DNA of 64,000 nt. It comes from Luzula sylvatica. Taxonomy: Eukaryota > Streptophyta > Magnoliopsida > Poales > Juncaceae. The translations under genes and the position numbers were made by a program. This document shows positions 12,396 to 24,965 of the stretch, one piece after another. The stretch spans positions 13,266,215 to 13,330,214 of the forward strand of contig OX326961.1 of NCBI GenBank assembly GCA_946800325.1, written 5' to 3'. The notes below the pieces were generated by a model. That model had not been told where the DNA came from. It ran no database searches and worked only from the letters and a program-made list of their open reading frames with translations. Each line of letters starts with the position of its first letter. Position 1 is the stretch's first letter.

Positions 12396-12782
12396 ATTTT
12401 AGTGTCGGCATCTATATTACTATTAGTCATATACTATTACTAATAGAGGCTATAGTGACTAATATTCCGAAATAATTTTCTCAATGTACCTTGGGCTCAT
12501 ATTATTTTTATACGACAATACAAACTTGTCTTTGTTTTTTATAAACGTCTCCATAATATTTTTTGAGAAAATATATATTATTGCATAACATATATTTGAC
12601 CAAAACAACACCCACCAAAAATAAAATGTTTTTAGTTAACAAACCACCAAAAAATTCCCCTTTCTCGTGGGCACTCAAATCTCCCAAAAAAAGTTATATT
12701 ACCATACTACCCCCACAACGAACCGCTCTAGTTTTACAAAATTGTCGATAAATAAATAAAAATCAATAAGAAATATTACAAA

Positions 12783-15078
12783 CTACACCTCCAATTTAAT
12801 CGATTTAGATATACCGTTTTCCAACTTCGTAACCTTTTCTTGCAACTTGGAAATCTCCTCGTCTCTCTTCGTTATCTCTCCCTTCAATCTCTCCACTTCT
12901 TTCTCGTGCTCGCAAGCCACCGTCAAAACTCTTGCCTTCTTATTCGCACATCCGTGTCCGTTTTGGGGTGTGTTTATCACTTCTTCTTCATGACCATTCT
13001 CCACCGCCAACTTGCGTTTGTTCGAGTACGGTTGGGGTACCATTTTGCGCACGCAAATCATTCCGTTCTTGTATTTCACTACCTTCTGCGGCCTCCCTAT
13101 CCTATCCTATAATTTTAACATAACAAAAAATAAATTTTAATTTTATTTTTAATATATTTTTAATATTTGGTACCTTTTCTTCATCGCCATCCAAAGCTTC
13201 GAAAGCCTTTTCGGCTTTTTTACAATTTTTGAATTCGACGAGTGTAGAATAATACTCTCCTTTCATACTTAAGTTAGGCTGCGCAAAAAAATAAAAAAGA
13301 ATTACTAATAATATATTTAATTAGTTTAAACATTTAATTAAAAGGTAACAAAATATTACGTCAATTTTATGTTTGCCAGAAAAAAGGGACGACAAATCTT
13401 GATACGGCACGCTTTGAGGAACTCTGTGAACAAGTAATTTCGCCAGCTCAGATTCGGCCACCTGAATAATTAATTACCAAACAAGAAATTAAAAAAATAA
13501 TAATTTAGGGGACGTTTATTTATGAGTGGCACGTACGTAAATAGTGGAAACTTCGAGGGGTTCGTCAAAACCTTTATTGAGTTTCGTGAGAACGAGTTCC
13601 ATCGCGGCTTTTGCGTCGTTCAAGCAATTATGCGGCTTTCCTTCTTCTCTCACCGCTCTCCCCAATACCGCCTTTAAAAATAATAAAAAAAATAATTAAT
13701 TAAAATTAAAAATTGGATATATTTGCAAAAATAGTAATTTACGGACCTTGCATAGGTTGTTTAACGAAGGGGAGGCGCCAGGTGGCAAATCGGAGTATTT
13801 GAATATACCCGTCGTGTCGATTACTAATGGATAATCTATTTTCAACGCTGTATTTTCCAAAAATGAAATTAATTAATTAATTAATTAAATTTGATAATAA
13901 TAATATTTAATTAATTAATTTTATACCTTGGAGATCGAAATGAAGACTGTGGCCAATTACAATCGAGCCCTTCAAAATCTTTTTCAAGGATTTCTACACA
14001 ACAAAATAACAAAAAAAAAATCGGTACCGTACCGGTACGATGTATAACAAAAGAATTTGATACCGTACCTGAACATCGGAAAGAGAGACGGTGATTCCTT
14101 GCAAATCTTGTTCGGAAATATCGGTGATGTTTGTCCTGTAGTCCTCGATGGGTTTATTAGGGTTTACGAGAGTATCCAATTTGACCTGATTTTGAGTAGA
14201 TAAGTTAGAGAGAGAAAGAGTTTAGAGAGAGAGAGAGAGAGTTGAGTACATTTAAATTTCGGTCGACGGCGCAGACTCGTACAAGGCCTTCGGTACCGTC
14301 TTTGCAACCGACCATCTCGCAATCAATTGCGATTAATGATTTTGATTTTATTACTTTTGTTATATCTTTTATTCGCATCACTTTCCAATCCTATCAAAAA
14401 ATAATATCAATAAATCAATAATATATAGGTAAATGAGAGAGAGAGAGAGAGACCTTGTTATGTGATTGAAATGAATAATTCTTTGTGTACTCTAATTGCA
14501 CTGCTGTCATTCGTACCAAATTCTGCAATTTCAATCATTAATTCAACAAATTTCAAAAATCAAGAACTAATAAAAAGTAATTAAAACAAAAGATTGCAAT
14601 TTTAAATTGGTACCAGTTCGGGGAAATCTAATTCTGGGAATTTCGCAATATACTGTTCTAAATTCTTTCGAGCAGTAATTCTTCCAACCATGTTATCGAA
14701 ATTCTATAACAAGAAAATATGTAAAAAGTTATCGAAACGATTATTCAGAACTAACTGAAACTTTTTGAATGTACCTGTTGAATTTCGGTAGGAAAGGTCT
14801 GGAGAAAAGCGAGTAAAATTTCTCGAGTTCTTTTTGCCGGATCGCTTAACGAATTACCAAAAACCTTATCAGTTCGAGATAGAAAATCTTTCCATCCTCC
14901 TTGTGACCCGTTAAGACGCAATTTTTGACTGAGCCTCACTATATCAGCAAGAACCTGAAACAAATTCGAAGAAATTACAACATATTTTACGTGTCGATAT
15001 ACCAAATTTGCAAGTTTACAGTAGAAAAATCATTGCAATTACCTCTCTTTCAGCGGAGATAAGTTTCGAATGCACCAT
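12783..15078 (-). CDS. SDN-like: Small RNA degrading nuclease (SDN-type 3'-5' exonuclease)
   Basis: Twelve minus-strand exons join in frame to 488 residues: 15078-15043, 14954-14775, 14703-14614, 14522-14454, 14390-14250, 14185-14069, 13993-13927, 13847-13747, 13671-13537, 13461-13360, 13278-13174, 13106-12783. SDN enzymes trim 2'-O-methylated small RNAs from the 3' end. The DEDDh exonuclease core is complete: AIDCEM (Asp148, Glu150), IGHSLHFDL (Asp231), HNCLNDA (His281, Asp286). The N-terminal helical domain has GGWKDFL and SLSDPAKR, as in Arabidopsis SDN1. A C-terminal RRM-like region (YYSTLVEF...FEALDG...RPQKVVKY) follows. The last exon adds a Lys/Glu-rich segment (about residues 440-480) with heptad-like spacing, predicted to be coiled coil. 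At 488 residues it is longer than SDN1 (about 409) because of this tail. Start chosen as the first in-frame ATG before a good GT donor. Confidence 0.92.
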
Positions 15079-17324
15079 TTTCGATTGCTTTGAGAAACCC
15101 TAACTGGACGTCTCCGTTTCCCCCTCACTCTTTGTTTGGGTTTAGAAGACGAAGGCGACGGCGTTTAGGGTTTTAGGAAGATCGTAGATATAAGATATTT
15201 CATTGGTAACCCTGTACAATATTACAATATAATAAGGGAATTTTCATATTTACCCTTGTAAACAAAGTAAAATATCATATTCACCCTCTCAAAATTCCAA
15301 AATTATCATGTTTATATCTTATAAGTTTTGAAAAGATAAATAATTTATTTTGAAAGGGTAAATATGATATTTTTTATTTTCAAGAGTAAATATGATTATT
15401 TGAATTTTTTGAAAGGTAAATGACATGTAAATATCTCATATAATAACTCCCTACAGAAAGAAAACTTTGATATGACATTGAAATCTTTTAATTTTTTCGG
15501 AATCATAGTTTTATCAAAATTATTATTTACGTGACATTAATTAAAGATAAAATGAAAAGTCATACGATTTTCTTATTTAATAAATTTTATATAACTAACA
15601 TTTAATTGTGTTTCGAATAAAGAGGCCATATATGGTCATCAAAATTTATGATTTGGATAATGTTGGCATATGACATCACGGTGTTAATACTTAATGATTA
15701 ATTAATAACTCGATTAAAACTAAGTTAACATTATTAAATTTATATGTAAAAATAAATTAATGATTAATCAGCATATATATTTGGTACGTTGAAATTAACA
15801 ATTAATTCATTTTTTTGTGCGTTAATTAGATTGCAAATTATTCTTTCCGATCCTCCTCGAAATATACATAGAGGGACGGGAAAGAAAAGTTGTGGGACAA
15901 AATAAAACTCTCCTTAAGCTTTTCTTGTATAACTCATACATGTACATGTTGATAAAAAGATAATATTTCTGTTTGGAGTAATAAACATTATATTTTTATA
16001 TATTTTGCTAAGATAAAACATATACAAGAATTATTTAAGAAAAATGATGTTTATAAAATGAGAAATGAATGTTATTGATATTCATTATAACTAGAGATTT
16101 CCCTCCGCAAAAAATATTTCAGTTTCTAATTTTATTATACTTCAAAATCTGAAATTTTTTTAAATACCCACGTAAATTAAAAAAAAAATCATGAATATCC
16201 TTAGACAACATTAAAATATCATACATATCTCTTCAAATCGGAAGATATTCATTACTAATCATACAATGATCTAAAAAATATTTAAAAATATCCAAAAATA
16301 TTGTAATATTAAAAAAATAACATATAATATTTTATGTGATATTATTATGTTTATTTTTCATATTATATATATCTTGGTTATTGAATATATGCTCTATTAA
16401 ATTAATATTTAATTCACAACTTTATGAAAAGTCATGAAAATTTTCAATTATGTTCACTATCATATAAATGAGGTCTGGTACAATTTTGGTGCAATTGGAA
16501 GTTGCAGATAAAAAGTTATTAGATAATTACAAAACAGTCCCTGGCATATTTCTGAATATTTTCAGTCAAGTTTTCGAATCAATATTACTTCTTAACTGTT
16601 TTGCAAATTAAATAACTAAAGACGAGAACGGTGTCGAAGAGGTTTCACTAAACAGAAGAAAGAGTGATCAGTGTTAATTGAAGAAATTGTGAAAGATTGG
16701 ATTCTTTTAGAAAAAAGAGGTAAAAGAAGGGCGTTAGAAGAGAGCTTTCCTCCTGTTCTCTAATGGCGTGAAATATCAGATCGGTGCAAGGTGTGTGCAG
16801 ACCAAGAGAGAGACAAAGAACAGTACACAAAGGAAGGAAAGAGGAAGTCATGTGATGTGCTCGCAAGTCTCAAGAAAGACAGTGAAAAAGTAAGTAGAGG
16901 AGGTGCAGGAAAAAGGGGTATGAACTGTGAAATGGAGAGCTCTCAAGTTCATTCTTGATGGAACACAAATTTCTGCTTGTTGGGCCGAGTAGGTTATTAG
17001 GTTGTTTGTTTTCGGCCTTTTAAATTTCTATATTTCACATTTGAATTTATTCTTTTGTTACAACCCTGAGTTTTGGGTTGTTACTCTCTTGTGAAGAACT
17101 TTATTCTTATTTTAGTTTTAGTTATTATTTGGAAGGGAGGCTTGAACTCTCTACAAATTTACTCAAAAAAATGCAATATCGTAACTTACTAAATATCGCC
17201 GTTATATAGCTCATAGCGGTGATCATATGTAAATTATAGTCCAAACGTCACAGACTGTAATATCGCAATTTAAAGTATTGATCAAAACCAACAAAACTAA
17301 CACCATCTATAGAACAAAATAAAA

Positions 17325-17362
17325 ATTAAAAACTCCGCTGCGAAGTGTGGGCATTGTCCTAG
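17325..17362 (+). mobile_element. Helitron-type 3' terminus
   Basis: The sequence CCGCTGCGAAGTGTGGGC (17336-17353) can form an imperfect short hairpin and is followed by CTAG at 17359-17362 and then T. It shares the layout 'hairpin, short spacer, CTAG|T' with the ends at 9643 and 22880. The 5' border was not found. Confidence 0.5.
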
Positions 17363-20300
17363 TACGACTAATAATTAATATCCAACAAATACACATTACA
17401 ATTTACACATACAGTACACGGAGAATAAGAACCAAATAGATAAGAAAACACAAGAGCAAATCCATCGTCGATGTCAATCCATCCTTCATCCTCTATCCTT
17501 CATCTATCATCTACAAAAAAACAAATTGAAGATAGAAATTATATATCTCTAATACAAATAAAATGTACTTGTGTTATGCATAAATTGAATGCAATAACAA
17601 TAAAAAAAAAACTAGAAAGTTGTCATTGCTAAGTTTTAATTGGAAATGTCTAAAAAATCCGTAAAAATTTTATATTTTGAAAGAAATTTTTTTTTCAAAT
17701 TTTCACTTGCAATACTCTTCACTATTGAATATTTGAATAAAACAGTAGATAAGTTTGAAATAGTATAAAATAATATATAATAGACGAATAATTCATTACG
17801 TGTGTATAGAAATTAGAAGTTCTTTTCAAAATAGAAATTAGTGTGTTGAGAATATTTCCAATGATTGAGGAGCTTTCTGCAAATTAGACATGATATCCGG
17901 GTATTTTATGCTAATTACCCAAAATGAAGATAACAATAGGGAAATTAAGAGTGAATTAAGCTCAATTGCAACAATTCAGATTCTATTTTACTAATTAAAG
18001 ACAAATTGTTCGGATATTGCTTGATTTTGCTAAAAATGCTTAGTTTTCAGAGGCCATCTTCATCTTCTGAAGTTGCTATAATTCATCTTCAGTTAAATCG
18101 AATAAGACCTAGACACCACCAAACAAATTCATAAATTCAAATTATAAGATTCTAATTAATTGACGTAAAATCATACAAAAATAGCAAAAACAAGAATAGT
18201 AGTGAAAGATGATTGAATTATAAGATCGAATTATCCTTGCAAATCTAACGGCAAAGAAAAGATTATGAAACTCTAGCCTTCTTATAGAGGAAATTCTAAA
18301 CCGAGCTCTCATCCATCTCGCCATGCTTTCAATTTACCCTTGCTAAGCCGTAAGCATGACATACCTGAAGAGGGAGAATCAAGAGAGAGATCGAGGGGAG
18401 AGGTAGAGGGAGAGAATGGTGTGAGGGCAAGATGGTAATTTCAATATTCCATTTTTTTAAAGTTTGTACTAATTTGATAGTACTTGTGTTTGATAGAGAT
18501 AAATATGATATTATCAAATTACGAGGGATAAATATGTTATTTAGGTGTTTATGAGGGATACTAATGCTTAATGGTCAACTAAACGAGAGATTAAATAAAG
18601 TATATATCCTTAAATGAATGAATATGCTAGTTGGATGGATCAATATTAGGATTCCAACTCATGCTTAGGAAGCCACATAAGAATGGTGTTATCTTTCTAT
18701 TAGTTTCGCATTTCTTTGTATTAACGTGTTCAAAGAATTGTCAAAACGAGTTCAAAGATTATGTCAAATGAACTTTTATATTTCTAAATTTTGGAGTTCT
18801 CTTTATTAAGAAAAATGAAGAAGTCAGTCATAGATATTGTAACTTATCTTATACTAATTACATCATAATTAAGGATTTTGGATAAATGTCCACCTTTGTG
18901 CAATCTCATATCCATATCCAATGATTCTAATCCATCATTGTGTTGATCTCATATCCATATCATACACAAATCATTGACTTACGATATACATATGCTCATT
19001 AATTACATCATAATTAGTTCATCATTATCATCTTTCATCTATATGATCAATGAGTCTACTTTTCCTTACTAAATTTGACTATGAGGCAATTAATTAGCGA
19101 TATTACACAATTCAATAATGAGAAAAAAAAATAGTGAATTAACTACTAAAATATTTAGTGAGCATATATTTATAAGTACATAATGAAGATAAATTAGCTT
19201 TTTTTTTTTGTATTTTTACTCAACTTGTAATGATAATATTGTATATTGGACAATTCATTAAAATATAATGAATGCATTTTTTGTTGTGGACCATACAAGT
19301 ATTAACCTTATTATACCCACTTGGTCCTTAAATTAAGCTAAGGAAAGTATTTCTAAACACAAGTTCTGATTGTGGAGGAATGGCTGTAAAAATTCCACCT
19401 TTTCAATCACTCAAACGCCACTGTTCTTAATTTATAGTCTTTTATTTCATTTTTTTAATATTATATTATATTATATTTGTTGCTACTAAGTAGAATTTTT
19501 CTATGTTTGTAACGAAATATAACTAGATTTTGTATTTGAAAATCAAAACGCACGTTTATGATTCCCTTCCATAATTAATTAGGGTTTAACTAAATGTGAT
19601 TCATTTTGATTTGATATCCTTGAATCCAGGTACTCTTAATTTAATTTAGTTATGTTCTCTAATGACTCATGTTGCAACAATTAGACATGATTTGTCTTGT
19701 ACTCTATCATCTCCATTTAAAACATACCAATCCATCTCCATTTCTTGGTACAAAAATTTGAACAGAACTCACAGAGGGCTCACAGGAGACAGTACTACAA
19801 CTATAATAAAAAATAATTTTTATTTCAAAAAAATTGTGTACATCATTAAATACATAAATCTCAATTCAATTCAAATTCAACGATGAAAAAATATTAAATA
19901 CCAAAATATTATTGTCTTTCTGTATTTACTATTTATACAAGTATAATAAGGACTGGAGAGGAAAATAACAATATGTATAGTGCTAATCTCACAGTCTAAA
20001 GTTAAATATTAACTAATTGTAGTGTTACCACTTCTAATTTTGAGTTCCAAAGAAATAGAAAAGAATTGTTGGGTGGGCTTGATAAATATCTTTGTTATGA
20101 CACTTCAATTTTTGAGCATTTACAATGTTCAAAACATAAATTGGTAAAATTAATTTTGATTTTAAATAACGGGGAGTCTAAAATTCAAATTATACTTCAT
20201 TCGAAAATTTTGAAGGCAATGTCATGAAATTGATTTCATTAAAATGAACATATAATTCGAAATCGATGAACCCTAGTTGCCTGGAAAAAATGATCTGAAG

Positions 20301-21354
20301 ACCGACAATTCAAGCATATTTAAACAAAAATAACTTAATCCTAACTAGAACTTTTTGTCATTTTCTTGGCCTCAAATATTATCATAATTTACGTCAAATA
20401 GAAAAAATTCATTGTAATCATGTTTATATTCTTGACCTTCATTGTTATCGGAATTTCATTAAATAAGTGAATTTACGTAAAATAATCATCCCGGCCTCAA
20501 TTCTTATCAAAATTTAAGTCAAATAGAAAAAACTCATTGTAATACGATACAACCGAATTTGAATTTGATACGAACGCAACGTTGGTCCGAGGCAATTAGA
20601 AAACTAACGTAACATAAAATCCATAATGATCATAGCTTCGACTTGAACCAACTTCTCTTATTTGAATTTTTCCAAACCAGAATTGACTAACATCAAATTG
20701 ATTTTTATTATCATGGAAAGAGTTAAGGGGGTAATTTCTTCTTCTTGTTAATGGGATAAATTTGGAGATTTGTATCAATTATCTTTGATGACATGAACTC
20801 AAACAAAGTGCATACTAAGTAAGATTCATTGGCATACTAACTAAGATTCATTTAGTTCGTGATGTTGCTTTTATCATGATGTCCCCTTTAGCAATCAATT
20901 TGTGTTGTCTTTTTTTCCTTCAAAATATAAAGTAATAAATTTATTTTGACATTTTTTATCATGAATATATACATGATGATTTTATGATAGGATATTTTCC
21001 TTCATTTTTAAAAGATAATTTGATAATTTGTCAATTTAATAATAATATTGAAGTTTGTTTGTATTAATTAATACTAGACAAGATGGGAAAGATTTATCAT
21101 ACGTAAAAAAAAAATTCTAATTATTTGAAAATACCCAAATTACTCTTTTAAAAAAGTTCTACCACATAATCACCCATATATAGTCACTTTGTCATCAAAG
21201 TTTCAAAATTTATTTCATTTAATTTGAAGATACAGCTTGATTAATATGTGGTAATCAATGTATATGGCTCAGATTTTTTTTTAAAAAGAGTCACATCTTA
21301 TCCTATGTTTGATTTTATAACAGAAAACAATTGATGTGGAAAAAAAAAAGTTAT

Positions 21355-22880
21355 TCCTATTCTAAAACTCTATAATGATGTTTACATTTAAGTTATTTCA
21401 CATTTTTCTGTTAGTTTTCACTGAAATATTTCATTAGTTTTTAAAATTTTAGTTATTTGGTTAGCTTTGAAGTTTTAATATCATAAATTTGATGGGAAGT
21501 ATTTTTCAAGTCGATCTCATAATTAATTTTCTGTTACAAAATTTACCAACCCCCTTATTTTGGACTCATCTTTATGCAATTTCCTTATGCCACCTCATCA
21601 CAACTCATGCCACATCATCACAATTATTTCAACCATTAGATTATGATATGTGGCAACATATGAACCATAGATTAACTTTTGATTTTGTGTGGCTATGTTT
21701 TATTTGTAGATATTTATGTGTCCCTTATTTCACACATAGTTTTAAGCAATTTTAGAAGGTCACATCACCTAACACTAATGACGTGTCAAACTATTATTTG
21801 TTAGGTTCATGTTGGATCAATTGTATTTGATTTTGAATTTTTTTCACAATATGATATATGATCAATTGTGAATACAAATAGAATGTGAAGAGTTTAAATA
21901 TCTAACATTAATAAATTAATAAATCAATATATAATATAATAAAACATACATCAAATATTGTTAGTATTTTCATAATATAATTTTAAAAAATTAAGAAATA
22001 TATTCGCTGGAATTTTATCTTTATTTTGAGATCCATATTATCATATATTTAATATTTTTTTCTAACTTAAAATTATGAAAACAATTGTGTAAAAAAAGAT
22101 ATAAAAATAAATATAATTACATTAATGACTTGTAAGACTAATTATTATTATTTTTAAAACTATAATTGAAAAAAATTACACATACTACTAAGTATGTTAT
22201 TATCATATATTCAATATTTTTCTCTAACTTAAAATTATGAAAACAATTATGTAAAAAAGATATAAAAATAAATATAATTATATTAATGACTTGTAATCCT
22301 TATTATTATTAATTTTTAAAAAATAATAGAAATTTTTTTGCACATCCTAATAATTATTATTATTTTCAAAACAATTATGTTATATTTGTATGTGTACTTA
22401 AAACAGTTTCATGTTAATCTTTAAAAAAAAATGAAAGATATTTATTTACTAAACACAAATAATTTCTTTAACTCATATAATATTTTTCAATAATAAACAT
22501 GAAGCTTAAAATTTATCAGACATAAATATTTTTTTTTAACTTTTACAATATTATTATTCTTAATTTTAGATATGATAATTTAAAATATCATATGGTTTTT
22601 ATTTTTGTTTATGTCCATCCATGTTATTTTATTATTTATAGTTTATTCTTTTTTGTATGTGTTGCATTATAGTACTAAATAAATATTTCGCAATGTTACA
22701 TATTCAAAAAATAGTATGATAATTTTGTCATCATCAAACTTTCTTAATCAATATGATATTTATTTTCATAAAGTCTTATGTTTGATCTCGAAAAATCATA
22801 ACTATATATTACGTGCATATATTACGTGTATGGTAAAACAAATGAAACAAAACCGTCGCGAAGCGCGGGTAATCTCCTAG
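21355..22880 (+). mobile_element. Probable non-autonomous Helitron
   Basis: The 3' end is clear: hairpin CGCGAAGCGCG (about 22857-22867), nine bases, then CTAG (22877-22880) followed by T. The stretch upstream resembles non-coding plant Helitrons, including CCACCTCATCACAACTCATG-type motifs near 21590-21625. A possible 5' end TCCTATTCTAAAACTC lies at 21355 but is a guess. No Rep/helicase frame exists. A 162-bp tandem duplication lies within it (22041-22310). Confidence 0.55.
22041..22310. repeat. 162-bp tandem duplication
   Basis: A block starting TCATATATT(T/C)AATATTTTT at 22041 recurs at 22203 with over 85 percent similarity by eye for about 115 bp, including AACTTAAAATTATGAAAACA. It lies inside the probable Helitron. 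Confidence 0.7.
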
Positions 22881-23354
22881 TTTTTACTAATGTTATACAT
22901 TTAATGTAATAATAACATGATATTTACCTCATTTTTATTTGAAATCAGTCAGATTGACATGCCCAACACACTAATGATAATCCCGAATTTATGCTAGAAT
23001 CTTTTTTTAATAATAGTGATTTGAAGAATACCAAGAATTTATAATGGGAAAAAGTATAAAATAAAAATGTATTAATTTGTTTAATCCATATAAAATGTTC
23101 ATGTTGATGTGAGAATTTTTAAACTAATTCATAAATCGACTATAAAATTGACAAAAATATTTAAATTTGTGACATTAGTCAATATGAATTCAGAATTAAA
23201 CATAAATTTAAAATTTAAATTTAAATATTTATGTTAAATTTGTGATTAGTTTAATTGCCCATATCATTACTCTCTTTGTCAAACTTCCATTAATTAATAA
23301 TACTAATACATTTAAATTCATTGTATATAATTTATTGTACTCTATAATATTTAG

Positions 23355-23565
23355 AGGGAGGCTAACATACTTAATTAAGTACCAACAATTTGGTACTTAA
23401 TATTTTTTAACCATTATATTTGCATTGAGATTTGTGTTTTTCTTATGATGATTATGAAATTTTGTGCACATCATTCAATGCACGAATCTCAATATAAATT
23501 CAACGGTTAAAAAACATTAAGCACCAAATTGTTGGTACTTAATTAAGTAGGTTAGTCTTCCTCCT
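23355..23565. mobile_element. Long-TIR MITE, about 210 bp
   Basis: The left arm (GGCTAAC..ACTTAATTAAGTACCAACAATTTGGTACTTAAT..TTTTTAACC..) is repeated inverted on the right (..GGTTAAAAAACATTAAGCACCAAATTGTTGGTACTTAATTAAGT..GTTAG). The arms are about 85 bp each and the spacer about 40 bp, so the whole unit can fold back on itself. The flanks ATATTTA(G) and TATATTTA hint at a target duplication, but local AT-richness weakens this. Related half-copies lie near 9018-9115 and 19815-19910, so it is a small family. Confidence 0.75.
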
Positions 23566-24838
23566 ATATTTAAATACAAATATGTTAATTGGCCAATAAT
23601 TTATGATACATTATAATTCCCTCGAATATGTATTTATGGTTCAAACTAAAGTGCTTGTCACTGTCACAGACTCACATGTAATATCATGTTTGATAGTTAT
23701 GGTGAATTATTTCAAAATATAAAATATATTTGATAATTATTTCAAAATATGTTTGATAATTATTTCAAAATAATAACGAATACTTCTCGAATACTTGTCG
23801 GATACTTCTAACGTATACAAAAATGTACATCAAAAATGAACATAAAAATTCGAAATCAAAATAAATAATTAAATAACCTTATATTATTACAAATTGTAAC
23901 TCAAATTATTACAAATTTCGAGTTATTTGAAATCATTCGCACTTCGTTCTCAAATTGTAACTCATATTCAAACTTTGGAAATTGTGATGCCATTTATTAA
24001 TCTTATATTATGTAACATGACTCATGTCCAACTAAGTCACACTCAATTGACAGACAAAGATACACTGGTTAGTCACGAATTTACAAAATTACCCTTCCTT
24101 CCCAACCTTCTTATTACAATTAATTACATGATTGCTTTTTATTTTAAAGATAAAAAGATCAAACTAATTTATTTAGATAAACTTTATCACCATTTTGAGA
24201 TAATACTATCTTTTTTCCAAAAATATTTCCCCAGATAGATAAAATTATCATATTTAAATAATTTTTATAATTTCAGAATTTCAAATAAATATCCATATAA
24301 AAATATATTTAAAAAAAATTATTGCAAAAGTTAAATAGAATATTCAACCGGGCACTAGAAACAAACAAAGAAGCCCCACAGTATGAATCGGCAAGGGCAA
24401 AACAGTCATTTCACATAAGAATCTTTTCCCCTGCCTCAGGACGCACATGTCGTTGTAGTTCGCGTAGATTCTCCTCCTCGTGACATCTTACAATCTCATT
24501 AGAAACCCTGTAACAAGTTGTGTAACTTACATACAAAACCCGCTACATAATTGTATACAAATATTAATACACATATACAAGTTCTCTGCAGTCACATGCT
24601 TATACAAGAACTCGGTGTATTATTAAATTTATACACCAGTGGTAATTACATGATATACATTGTACAATTTGTTTTTAAATCATATGCATTTAAAATAAAC
24701 CGAGTGTATCTAACGAATAAATGAAATGCAGCCTCCCAGACTCTAGGGACGGCTATTCGCTCTCGGATTTCAAACCACGTTTAACCCCATTTAACGAACT
24801 CCCTTCACGTCCGCTTAACATATCAGTATATCACCCTC

Positions 24839-24845
24839 TATAAAA
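24839..24845 (+). promoter_or_regulatory. TATA box of asparaginase gene
   Basis: TATAAAA lies 121 bp upstream of the start codon at 24966, followed by a pyrimidine-rich leader (CTTCTTCTTCCCTCACACC). The spacing is typical of a plant core promoter. Confidence 0.6.
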
Positions 24846-24965
24846 CCAGGGTGCAACCCTTCTTCTTCCCTCACACCCCCTCAATCAGTCAATTGTTTAA
24901 TATTCTATTGTATACATCCGATACACCATTTTCTTCATAGTTATTTTAGGAGATTTAGCAAAACT

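Larger units (their letters stand above)
15079..24838. other. Intergenic region with Helitron and MITE remnants
   Basis: No convincing gene is visible in nearly 10 kb. Besides the mobile elements listed separately, there is a diverged direct repeat (about 20368-20425 against 20490-20547) and a 162-bp tandem duplication (about 22041-22310). A partial relative of the 23355 MITE lies near 19815-19910. An AT-rich inverted segment near 15610 resembles the end of the MITE at 29394. The stretch 16620-17050 is less AT-rich and could be transcribed, but no coding potential stands out. Confidence 0.55.

Noticed and set aside
16648..16866. 72-codon minus-strand frame with a signal-like start
   Set aside because: No conserved pattern, no splice context and no recognised family; kept only as possible transcribed DNA.
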